DNA of 64,000 bases from NCBI RefSeq assembly GCF_016793485.1, contig NZ_JAEULZ010000052.1, positions 1 to 64,000 on the forward strand. The letters are read 5' to 3'. Made by a program: the position numbers and the translations under genes. The notes below the pieces were generated by a model. The model was given only the letters and a program-made list of their open reading frames with translations, ran no database searches and was not told the DNA's origin. The stretch is from Mesorhizobium sp. (GTDB lineage: Bacteria > Pseudomonadota > Alphaproteobacteria > Rhizobiales > Rhizobiaceae). Positions 18,298-25,954 of this stretch are shown one piece after another (position 1 is the stretch's first letter; every line of letters begins with the position of its first letter).

Positions 18298-19659
18298 ATG
18301 AGCGACGCGACTCAATCCGGATTCAACGACAGACGGCCAGCCGCGCTGCCCGCGGCGGCGCGCGCCGTGCCGGGCGCAATCGATCCGGCGGTCACCCGCC
18401 GTATCGCCAATGTGCTCTGTGTGCATCTCGTGCTGGTCGTGCTGACGCAGAAGCTTGCCTTGCCGATCAGCGGCGATATCCAGATCGCCTTCGCCATGCT
18501 GCTGCAATATGGCGTCTTCGGCATCTTCCTGCTGATGGGGGTGCTGCGCGTCCATCTCATCCGCTCGCTGATGCTGCTCGCCTTCGTCAGCTTCGCGATG
18601 ATCGTGCATGCGGTCTACAACGCGGATGTCGGTTACTCTCCAGGTTCGCTTTTTCTGCTGACGCTGATCCTGGCCATGTACGCCTTCGTCGTGCCGATGG
18701 ACGAGGAAAACTACAATCGAATTCTGAAGACCTTCCAGACCATCGCGGTCGTGGCCTCGGTGCTCGTCTTCGTCAACTGGGGACAGCAGGTTGCCGGGCT
18801 CGGCATGATCAATCTGGAGGACTACATCCCCGACAAGTTCCAGTACATCAACTACGTGTACATGAACAAACTGCGCTGGGACCTCCCCTGGTACAAGCCT
18901 AACGCCATTGTCTTCCTCGAGGTTTCGCACCTGTCGCAATTCATCGGCATGGCGCTGGTGATCGAATTGGCGCGCTTCCGCCGGCTGAAACACGCAGCCC
19001 TCTATGCCGTCGCGCTGCTCAGTTCCTTCGGCGGCACCGGCACGCTGCTCGTCCTCGCCTCCGCGCCCATCCTGATGCTGATGCTGCCGCGCAAATACAT
19101 CGTGGCAGTCGTGCTGGCCGCGCCGCTGCTACTGGTCGGTGCGGCGCAGATCGGCGTGCTCGACAATTTCACCAAGCGCGCGACTGAGTTCACCACCGAG
19201 AAGAGCAGCGGCTACAACCGGTTCGTGCTGCCTGCCGAAACCTCGGCGATGGCGCTTGAGCGCGACGGGATGGGCGGGCTTCTGGGCAGCGGCGCGGGCA
19301 GCATTCCGGCCGGCGACCCGACAAAGGGTGGCGTCAACGGCTTCGCCTGGAGCCCCTACGCCAAGGTCATCTACGAATACGGCCTGATCGGGTTCCTGAT
19401 GTGGCTGCCGCTGACGGTCTACGCCATCTTCAATCGCGGCATTCCCTTCATCATAGGCTGGATCGTCTTCCTGCAGTACAACTTCCTCAACGGCGCGCTC
19501 AATGTGCCGCTGCACACGGTCTATTGCTATGTGCTGGCTGCGGGCTACGTCATGATGCCAGTGGCGAAGTCGCCGCCGGCAAGCGCGGCCGTCAGCCCTG
19601 TTTCGGCATCGCCAGCGCGCCGATCGCATTCTCCTTCACGATCGGGAAGTAGGCCCTGA
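18298..19659 (+). CDS. Wzy/ExoQ-like EPS polymerase (O-antigen ligase family membrane protein)
   Basis: 453 aa with about ten to eleven hydrophobic segments from residue 40 on and a large periplasmic loop in the second half (about 260-360), the layout of Wzy and WaaL proteins. It would join repeat units in the periplasm under control of the ExoP-type co-polymerase. The last 40 residues are a Ser/Pro/Arg-rich tail without family character. That tail is encoded on the strand opposite the end of the acyltransferase gene (68-base convergent overlap). Start at ATG 18298; no strong ribosome site is visible. Confidence 0.83.
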   Translation: MSDATQSGFNDRRPAALPAAARAVPGAIDPAVTRRIANVLCVHLVLVVLTQKLALPISGDIQIAFAMLLQYGVFGIFLLMGVLRVHLIRSLMLLAFVSFAMIVHAVYNADVGYSPGSLFLLTLILAMYAFVVPMDEENYNRILKTFQTIAVVASVLVFVNWGQQVAGLGMINLEDYIPDKFQYINYVYMNKLRWDLPWYKPNAIVFLEVSHLSQFIGMALVIELARFRRLKHAALYAVALLSSFGGTGTLLVLASAPILMLMLPRKYIVAVVLAAPLLLVGAAQIGVLDNFTKRATEFTTEKSSGYNRFVLPAETSAMALERDGMGGLLGSGAGSIPAGDPTKGGVNGFAWSPYAKVIYEYGLIGFLMWLPLTVYAIFNRGIPFIIGWIVFLQYNFLNGALNVPLHTVYCYVLAAGYVMMPVAKSPPASAAVSPVSASPARRSHSPSRSGSRP

Positions 19660-21475
19660 CCGCATCGGTCGCGCCGGTCGTGGAGAAGTGGCCGTAGTCG
19701 ATGTAGCGGAAGATGCCGTCCGTCTTGAAGGCGCAGACCTTGTCCTGGCAGAGGAACGACATCGGATCGATGAAGGTCGCGTCGGCGCCGACATATTGCT
19801 TCAGCTCGCTGTTGACGGCGGGATCTATGTTGGTCAGCCAGGCCGCATTATTTGCGCTGCCGCTGCGATAGTCGAGCAGGTCGATGTTTGCGCCGAATTC
19901 GGCCGACTGCCCGATGATGTAGGTGCGCACGCCCATCTCGTTCAGCGCCTCGATCGTCGAGCGTATCCCGTCCAGCCCGCGCGATTTCAGCGATTGCCAG
20001 CGCGAACTGAGCACCACCGCCTTGATGTCGTATTCCTTGATCAGTTTCAAGGCGTTCTGGTTGAACTCCTGGCAGTTTGGCCGCGCATAGGAATAGTAGC
20101 TGAGCATCGGCGGGCAGCCAGCGGCGGTGTAGTTTATGACGTTGAACGGGATTCCCGATGCATTGCGCGCAATGCCTGGGACATAGTGCGCGGCAAAGGA
20201 ATCGCCCCACAGAAGCGCATTTTCCGGCTGGCCGTTGGTAATGAAGCAGTCCTTGCCGCCCCAGTCTTGCCAGCCCTGGTCGCCTTCGATGAAGCACTTG
20301 CGCTCCTTCCATTCCTCGCGACCGGCAACCTTCGGTTCCTCGAAGCCGGGGTAGCGGAAGGCCGCCCCCCCTGACATCACGCCGGCGACGCCGACAGCGG
20401 ACACCAGCAGCATCGCCGCCGCCGCCATGGCGAACAGCCGCTTGCGCGGGAAGGGATTGCCCTTCACTCGGAACGGCTGCTCGATGAAGCGCCAGGAGAA
20501 CCAGGCCAGCGCAAAGCTCGCGACAACGATGATCGCCGACTCCAGCAGGGTCGGTTCGCGCAACGTGATGTAGCGGAAGAACACGGCGATCGGCCAATGC
20601 GCAAGGTAGAGCGAGTACGACAGCAAGCCGGTCCAGACCATCGGCCGCCACGACAGGCCACGCGCGACAAGCGTCGAGTGGGCCGTGCCGGACCAGATGA
20701 CCATCGCGGAGCCGAGCACGGGCGGCAGTGCGCTGACGCCCGGGAACGGCGTCTCTTCGGTATAGGTGAAGACGGCATAGAGGATGAGCGCCAGACCAAT
20801 CAAGCCCACCACTTCCGCGATGCCCTTGCGTGCAGGCGCGGGCGGCGGTGCGAGCACCAGCAGCGCGCCAAGCAGAAGCTCCCAGGCGCGCGTCGGCAGC
20901 ATGAAGAAGTTCGCCGTCGGCGCGGTCGTGGTCGCATAGATGCTGAGCGCGAAGGACAGCACGACAACCGGCATGAAGACGAGCAGCCAGCGCGCCTTGA
21001 GGAAGCGGTACGCGATGTACATCGCGATCGGCATGAAGATGTAATATTGCTCCTCGACCGCCAGCGACCAGGTATGCAGCAGCGGGCGAAGCTGCGCGCT
21101 CGGGTCGAAGTAGCCGGAGAACCTCCAGAAATAGATGTTCGAGCCGAACAGCGCCGTCGCCAGAGCGCTCTTCGAATAGTCGTCAAAGTTCGGCGGCAGC
21201 AGGATGAACCATGCTGCGACCGTCGTCAGCGCAATCATGAAGAACAGCGCCGGGAAGATGCGCCGGACGCGCCGTTCGTAGAAATCGATGATCGAGAAGC
21301 GACCTTCCTGCAGGTCGGACAGCAGCCTGAGCGTAATCACGTAGCCGGAGATGACGAAGAAGACATCGACGCCGACGAAGCCGCCGCCAAAACCGGCCAC
21401 GCCGGCATGGAACAGCACGACTGGCAGCACGGCGACGGCGCGAAGTCCGTCAACATCGGGGCGATATTTCACCAT
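19592..21475 (-). CDS. acyltransferase 3 with C-terminal SGNH domain (OafA-like EPS O-acyltransferase)
   Basis: 627 aa. The N-terminal membrane domain (about residues 1-370, ten or more segments) has the acyltransferase-3 signature: DGLRAVAVLPVVLFHAG with the key Arg and His, then the FFVISGYVI and FYxRRxRRIFPA blocks. The C-terminal periplasmic domain has SGNH blocks: GDSFAAHY (nucleophile Ser) and DYGHFSTTGA (catalytic Asp/His). It would O-acetylate or otherwise acylate the polymer. ATG at 21475 starts MVKYRPDVDG, the usual N-terminus. It follows the second flippase on the minus strand after a 202-base gap. Confidence 0.9.
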   Translation of the reverse strand: MVKYRPDVDGLRAVAVLPVVLFHAGVAGFGGGFVGVDVFFVISGYVITLRLLSDLQEGRFSIIDFYERRVRRIFPALFFMIALTTVAAWFILLPPNFDDYSKSALATALFGSNIYFWRFSGYFDPSAQLRPLLHTWSLAVEEQYYIFMPIAMYIAYRFLKARWLLVFMPVVVLSFALSIYATTTAPTANFFMLPTRAWELLLGALLVLAPPPAPARKGIAEVVGLIGLALILYAVFTYTEETPFPGVSALPPVLGSAMVIWSGTAHSTLVARGLSWRPMVWTGLLSYSLYLAHWPIAVFFRYITLREPTLLESAIIVVASFALAWFSWRFIEQPFRVKGNPFPRKRLFAMAAAAMLLVSAVGVAGVMSGGAAFRYPGFEEPKVAGREEWKERKCFIEGDQGWQDWGGKDCFITNGQPENALLWGDSFAAHYVPGIARNASGIPFNVINYTAAGCPPMLSYYSYARPNCQEFNQNALKLIKEYDIKAVVLSSRWQSLKSRGLDGIRSTIEALNEMGVRTYIIGQSAEFGANIDLLDYRSGSANNAAWLTNIDPAVNSELKQYVGADATFIDPMSFLCQDKVCAFKTDGIFRYIDYGHFSTTGATDAVRAYFPIVKENAIGALAMPKQG

Positions 21476-21677
21476 GGCTTTACCAGCATCCCTGAATTCT
21501 CTTCCGACAGGCGAAAACGGCGCGCGACTGTCCACGCGGGAATCGGTTTTCGCGACGTCGCGGCCAAAACCCCAGCCGGCCGGACGTTCTTTTCCGACCG
21601 CAAATGCCCAACTCCGGGCTCAGCTTGCAAGCGCAACGTCAACCTGTGGTAAACATCGCTGGTAAACTTCACGTCAT

Positions 21678-22982
21678 TTACCTTTTCTCCGACCGGACCA
21701 GATCCCATGGCTCTATTCTCGCGGAAAACACGATCGAGATGGCCGAAACCGCTCCGAAAAATGCGGCGTATATCCACAGTAGCGCCCCCGGCTCCGCCCC
21801 TTGGAGCACGACAAACAGGGCGAAGGCCGCCGCCCCAGCGAAGGCGAAGCGCGCGACGCGGCCGATAAGGGCGGCGGCGTTCAGATAGGACAGGAACAAC
21901 GTCGCGGGCTGATAGAAGCCGCTGATCAGCACGATCAGCGAGGCGACGGGAATGGCAGCGGCAGGCACCACGTTGTTGTGACCCAGCAGCAGCTCGAAGA
22001 TCGCTTCGCCGAAGAACAGGACGGCAAGCGCCGGCACCGCGCTCGCGGCGGCGCAGAGCCCTGTCACCAGTCTCAACCCGCGTCGCGCATTGTCCATTTC
22101 ACCGCCCAGCATCTGGCGGCTGATGCGCGGCAGGAAAATCTCGGCCAGCGTGCGCGTGCCGGCCATCGCCAGCCGGCAGACCTTCATCACGCTGTCGAAC
22201 ATAACCAGCGCCGGTCCGACGCCGAACAGAGCTGTGACGACCGCGTAGGGCGAGTTCAGCACCAGAAGCTCGGAGAGCGCGAAGACCAGCGACGACCAGA
22301 AGCGCTTCAGGTGGGCCAGGACGCCGATGCGCGTCGCCGGCCGCGTCACCAGCGGCCAGATCTCCGACTGCCTGAGGAGCCTCAGCAACACCGCCATGAA
22401 GACGAGCACGACGACCGTCGTCGCCACGCCGAACAACAGGAAGCTGCCCGTCGCCCAAAACAGGCCGAGTGCGGCCAGGAAGAGCAGGCGGCGGATGATC
22501 GAGACGAAGGCGAATTGCCGGCCGAGATCGGCGGACCAGACGGTCGACTGCAGGTCGAACGACCAATAGGCGGTAAACAGGCAACCGAAGAGATAGAGCG
22601 CATTGCCAAGATAGCGCTCTGGATCGTCGATCCCGAAGAGAGCGGGAATCAGGAAGGACAGGATAACGAGCAGGGCTGCCTGCGCGCCTAGGAAGCCGAA
22701 TATCTCGCCGCCGGCCTTGCCGCCGACGCCAAGCGCACCCGGCCTGAGCGCCATGTAGTTGGCACGGCCGATCGCCTGGTCGATGGGCTGGACGTAGAAG
22801 GAGACGGCCGTCAGAAACACGACTTCCGCATAGCGCTGCTGGTCGAGGCCACGCGCCAGCACGAGAAGCTGCACCAGCGTGTAGCCGAGGTTTAGCGCGG
22901 TGTGCACGATGTGCAGCGCGCCGAAGCCGGTCGCCAACCTGACGACCCGCCTTGTCCTGCCGTGCAGCACCGCATCGCTCAT
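21678..22982 (-). CDS. Wzx-like polysaccharide/lipopolysaccharide flippase (second of two)
   Basis: 434 aa, about 12 hydrophobic segments across the whole length, with charged short loops (for example FLPRISRQMLGG) as in MOP-family flippases. It is not a close copy of the flippase at 14619-15929. It belongs to the minus-strand run wza-like, glycosyltransferase, flippase, acyltransferase. Two flippases in one locus may mean two lipid-linked substrates or a divided role; sequence alone does not decide. Confidence 0.8.
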   Translation of the reverse strand: MSDAVLHGRTRRVVRLATGFGALHIVHTALNLGYTLVQLLVLARGLDQQRYAEVVFLTAVSFYVQPIDQAIGRANYMALRPGALGVGGKAGGEIFGFLGAQAALLVILSFLIPALFGIDDPERYLGNALYLFGCLFTAYWSFDLQSTVWSADLGRQFAFVSIIRRLLFLAALGLFWATGSFLLFGVATTVVVLVFMAVLLRLLRQSEIWPLVTRPATRIGVLAHLKRFWSSLVFALSELLVLNSPYAVVTALFGVGPALVMFDSVMKVCRLAMAGTRTLAEIFLPRISRQMLGGEMDNARRGLRLVTGLCAAASAVPALAVLFFGEAIFELLLGHNNVVPAAAIPVASLIVLISGFYQPATLFLSYLNAAALIGRVARFAFAGAAAFALFVVLQGAEPGALLWIYAAFFGAVSAISIVFSARIEPWDLVRSEKR

Positions 22983-23038
22983 ACGGACATCATCGCGAAA
23001 GGCATCGCGTCCTTCTCACAGCCTCGCCTCCCGCAGTT

Positions 23039-24178
23039 TCACTTGCGCGTCGATGATGCGATGGTCCACGTCTGGAAGCGCTCCCCCCGGAGCGACTTGT
23101 AGACGCCGATGGCAGTCGCCCACATCGCGACCATGATCTCCCAGATGCTGGTCACGACCGGCAGGTCGAAGCGATCGGCTGCATAGGCGGCTGCGCCGAG
23201 CGCCAGGACGTAGGCCGCGAAAGGCAACGCCCCGAAGGCAAGCAGCACGATCCCGGCGGACGCCGCCGCGCCGACAGCCAGGAAATAACCCGCCAGCCAA
23301 CGCAGATATTTGTGCGACAGATATTTGTAGACCGACAGAGCGTCGAGCTTGACGATCCTCGGCCAAAGCAGCCGGTGGCAGTTGAAGGCCCGGCAGGCGA
23401 TGCGCACCTTGCGGCGGAACTCGTCCTTGCGCACGGTGGCCGCCCGTTCGTAGGCGAGGAAATCTGCACCCCGCACCAGCCGGTAGCCGGAGCAGAGGAT
23501 CGACATCGACGTAAAGAAGTCGTCGATGATGTCGGCCGGCGTCGGGCGGTGCAGCGCGCGCCGGATCGCGAACAGCGAACCGTCGGCGCCCATGACCGAA
23601 CCGGTGTCGCTCTCAAGCTGCTTCACCCACTCCTCATGCTTCCAGTAGAGCGCGCCGACCTTGGCCGTCTGGCTTTCTTCCGCGTTCTCGTAGAGCAGGT
23701 GGCCAGTCACGCAGCCGACCTGCGGGTCGCGGAAATAGCGCGGCAGGTTGTTGACCGCGATCGGGTCGATCATGACGTTTGCGTCGGTGTAGATGACGAT
23801 CTCTGCATCGGTCATCGACAGCAGCCGGTTCATGCCGGCGCTCTTGCCGCTGCGACCTTCGGCGAGCGACAGCATGAACTCGCCCTCGACGGATTTCAGC
23901 ACCTCGTTGGTGCCGTCCGAAGATGCGTCGCTATGGATGAGAAGCTGACAGTCGCCGAGCGCGTCGCGTATGGCGCGCATGTTGGCGATCTTCTGCTCGA
24001 TCACCTGGCGCTCGTTGTAGACGCAGCACACCACGGCAAACTTGGAGGGCATCGGCAGCGTTGCGTTGAGCGGCTTTGGCCTGACCGCCCGCATCACCAT
24101 CAAAGACAGCGGATAGGTGACGTAGGGATGCAGAACGAGAAGCACGCAGATGGCGAGGATCGCGATCAGGATCGTCAT
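23039..24178 (-). CDS. family 2 glycosyltransferase, paralogue of the one at 4973-6115
   Basis: 379 aa with the same architecture as its paralogue: N-terminal anchor (LLVLHPYVTYPLSLMVM), VCCVYNERQ start of the GT-A fold, YTDANV metal site, GADGSLFAIRR and DDFFTSMS acceptor region, three C-terminal membrane segments and a RGERFQTWT end. It probably adds a different sugar of the same repeat unit, or the corresponding sugar of a second polymer. It lies between the Wza-like and flippase genes on the minus strand. Confidence 0.88.
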   Translation of the reverse strand: MTILIAILAICVLLVLHPYVTYPLSLMVMRAVRPKPLNATLPMPSKFAVVCCVYNERQVIEQKIANMRAIRDALGDCQLLIHSDASSDGTNEVLKSVEGEFMLSLAEGRSGKSAGMNRLLSMTDAEIVIYTDANVMIDPIAVNNLPRYFRDPQVGCVTGHLLYENAEESQTAKVGALYWKHEEWVKQLESDTGSVMGADGSLFAIRRALHRPTPADIIDDFFTSMSILCSGYRLVRGADFLAYERAATVRKDEFRRKVRIACRAFNCHRLLWPRIVKLDALSVYKYLSHKYLRWLAGYFLAVGAAASAGIVLLAFGALPFAAYVLALGAAAYAADRFDLPVVTSIWEIMVAMWATAIGVYKSLRGERFQTWTIASSTRK

Positions 24179-24289
24179 GGCCGGTTTTCCTTCGTCGCCT
24201 GCGCGCGCCGGGCTCCATTGCCGGAAGTCAGAGCATTCATTCGCTTGCCTTGCCTCTCTTTCTAGCTCCCTGCCCTCTCCCGATCTCCG

Positions 24290-24335
24290 AGCATGATCTT
24301 TCCGAAAACCGGTTTTTACTTTTCGTGATCATGCT
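24290..24335. repeat. 46-base palindromic intergenic repeat next to the wza-like stop codon
   Basis: Perfect 9-base arms AGCATGATC / GATCATGCT enclose a core with inverted CCGAAAACCGGTTTT-type sequence. It starts immediately after the stop codon of the Wza-like gene. This agrees with a palindromic element I remember as scattered between genes in Rhizobiales genomes (RIME-like). Here it could end or stabilise the wza transcript while the operon continues. Confidence 0.7.
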
Positions 24336-25487
24336 TCAATCGACCACATTGCGGCCTGCGGAGACCGCAACGGTCGTCGCCCCGACGACTTCGATGAACT
24401 TCAGATATTTCACAATGGCGGCGTTGCCGATGTAGAGCACGTCCTTGTTCCGCACCGGGAAGGACGAGGCCAGGAAGAAGCCGCCTGGATCGCGAAGGTT
24501 GAACTGGTAAATGACCGGAATCTCGTCGCCCTCGAACTTTTCGACCGGCACGCCGAGCTTGCGCGCGGTCTTGCGGTCCTCAATGCGATAGACCAGCACC
24601 GCGCCTGGATTGGCGCGGTTGTCTTGCATTCCACCCGCCTTGCCGAGCGCGTCGGCCAGATTGATCGTCTCGTCGGCGAAGTCGTAGCGGCCGTTCTCGT
24701 TCGAGGCGCCGAATGCCGTGAAGGAATGCGCCTCGCGATAGACATAGATCGTGTCGCCGGGCAGCACATGGATGTTGTTCGACGGCTCGCGCACCAGCCG
24801 CTGAAAGTAGACAGTGGCCTTCTTTTTGCCGCGCTGCAGCGTGACGTAGGTCTCGTAGCCCGGCTGTTTCGGACCGCCGGCCCGCGCGATGACGTCGAGG
24901 ATGCGCTCGCCGCTGGAGTTGAGCTGGAATTTTGCTGGCGAATTGACGTCACCCAGAACGCTCACTTCAGACGAGGTCTGGCTCTTCACGGCGACGACCG
25001 CCTGCGGTTCGATGGCGCGGCTGGCCAGTCGCTGCTCGATCACCCGCTGCACGGCTGCAGGCTCCTGTCCGGCGGCGCGGACCGACCCTGCATAGGGAAC
25101 GGAAATGTTGCCCGCACTGTCCACCTTCTGGTCTGGCAGGTTGACGAAATTACCGGCGCTGTTGGTTGATTCGAGAGGGATGAAAAGCCCGCCGGGGCTG
25201 GCCTCGAAGATGGTCACGCCGACGACATCGCCCACACCGATCCGGATGCTGGACGCGCCGGGCCCGCGAAACCCGCCAAGGCCCGCCTCCGGCTGGGACT
25301 TCTCCACCACGCTGATGATTTCGGGCGTGACGTTGACCACCGCATGAGGCGTGCCCGCAGGGGGATTCACCGCCGCATAGCTGCTCGCGGTGACGTCAGG
25401 CCCGCCCGAGGGAAGAGCGGTGCAGCCGGAAATGATGAAAACGCAAAGGGTCAGGATGGATACGGGGGTCCAAGTCAACTGATACAA
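24336..25487 (-). CDS. Wza/ExoF-like polysaccharide export outer-membrane lipoprotein
   Basis: 383 aa. A lipoprotein signal ends in the lipobox ISGC (Cys at about 22). The mature part carries the Poly_export domain (RIGVGDVVGVTIFEA to the AGNISVPYAGSVRAAG segment) and two SLBB-type repeats (SSEVSVLGDVNSPAKFQL; later NLRDPGGFFLAS with the KDVLYIGN end). It forms the outer-membrane channel for EPS, working with the ExoP-type protein. The start appears to be TTG at 25487, with AGAGAGG 5 bases upstream; the nearby ATG is out of frame, so translation may start weakly. Box G lies 49 bases upstream. Confidence 0.88.
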   Translation of the reverse strand: MYQLTWTPVSILTLCVFIISGCTALPSGGPDVTASSYAAVNPPAGTPHAVVNVTPEIISVVEKSQPEAGLGGFRGPGASSIRIGVGDVVGVTIFEASPGGLFIPLESTNSAGNFVNLPDQKVDSAGNISVPYAGSVRAAGQEPAAVQRVIEQRLASRAIEPQAVVAVKSQTSSEVSVLGDVNSPAKFQLNSSGERILDVIARAGGPKQPGYETYVTLQRGKKKATVYFQRLVREPSNNIHVLPGDTIYVYREAHSFTAFGASNENGRYDFADETINLADALGKAGGMQDNRANPGAVLVYRIEDRKTARKLGVPVEKFEGDEIPVIYQFNLRDPGGFFLASSFPVRNKDVLYIGNAAIVKYLKFIEVVGATTVAVSAGRNVVD

Positions 25488-25535
25488 ACATGCCTCTCTT
25501 CAGCCCCCGCTGAAGCTCACTACGAAGACTACTAT

Positions 25536-25546
25536 GTGCACCGCAC
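25536..25546 (-). promoter_or_regulatory. EPS-locus box G (GTGCGGTGCAC on the minus strand)
   Basis: Plus strand reads GTGCACCGCAC, 49 bases upstream of the wza-like start. Identical to box E over 14 bases on the opposite strand. Confidence 0.5.
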
Positions 25547-25860
25547 AATCGCAGAGTCCAGAGTCTCTTTCTGGCTATCCGCGCCTATCGATTCGAAAGT
25601 CTGTGTTGCGGATCGATCACACAGAAATGCCGACCCTACAACAAGCTTCCGAACACGGCAGTCTCCAAGATTACCAGCCTAAACCAGTAGTCTTGGACCG
25701 CAAATCAAAAACGTCATCGATTAATAATATATTTTTACGCACTCATTTTTATGGGCTTGCCATCGCTTTTTCCAAACGGCTTCCGGCTTCTGGCAACCAT
25801 GAGTTGAGGTACGAGACAGCTCTTTACGAATAGACTTCATTCTGTAACTGTTTATTTTAG

Positions 25861-25871
25861 TTGCACTGCAG
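25861..25871 (-). promoter_or_regulatory. EPS-locus box H (CTGCAGTGCAA on the minus strand)
   Basis: Plus strand reads TTGCACTGCAG, 84 bases upstream of the prsD start. Confidence 0.45.
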
Positions 25872-25954
25872 CATCATGCGGAGCCGCGATGTGCGGCTGG
25901 CGATGGGTGTTGCGCCTTTCTCGACGACCTTGCTGGGGGCGGACGAGGATTTTT

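Larger units (their letters stand above)
25488..25954. other. 467-base divergent regulatory region between the wza-like gene and prsD
   Basis: No credible gene. It separates the minus-strand export gene from the plus-strand secretion genes. Two EPS-locus boxes lie at its two ends (25536-25546 and 25861-25871), each close to one of the genes. Bases 25680-25770 are AT-rich (several TA steps around 25720-25745), like the exoY leader. Confidence 0.5.

Noticed and set aside
18097-25546. Possible TraR/LuxR-type boxes because of GTGC...GCAC arms
   Set aside because: The half-sites are 3 bases apart in an 11-base box, not the 18-base dyad of TraR, and no luxR-type gene is present in the window.
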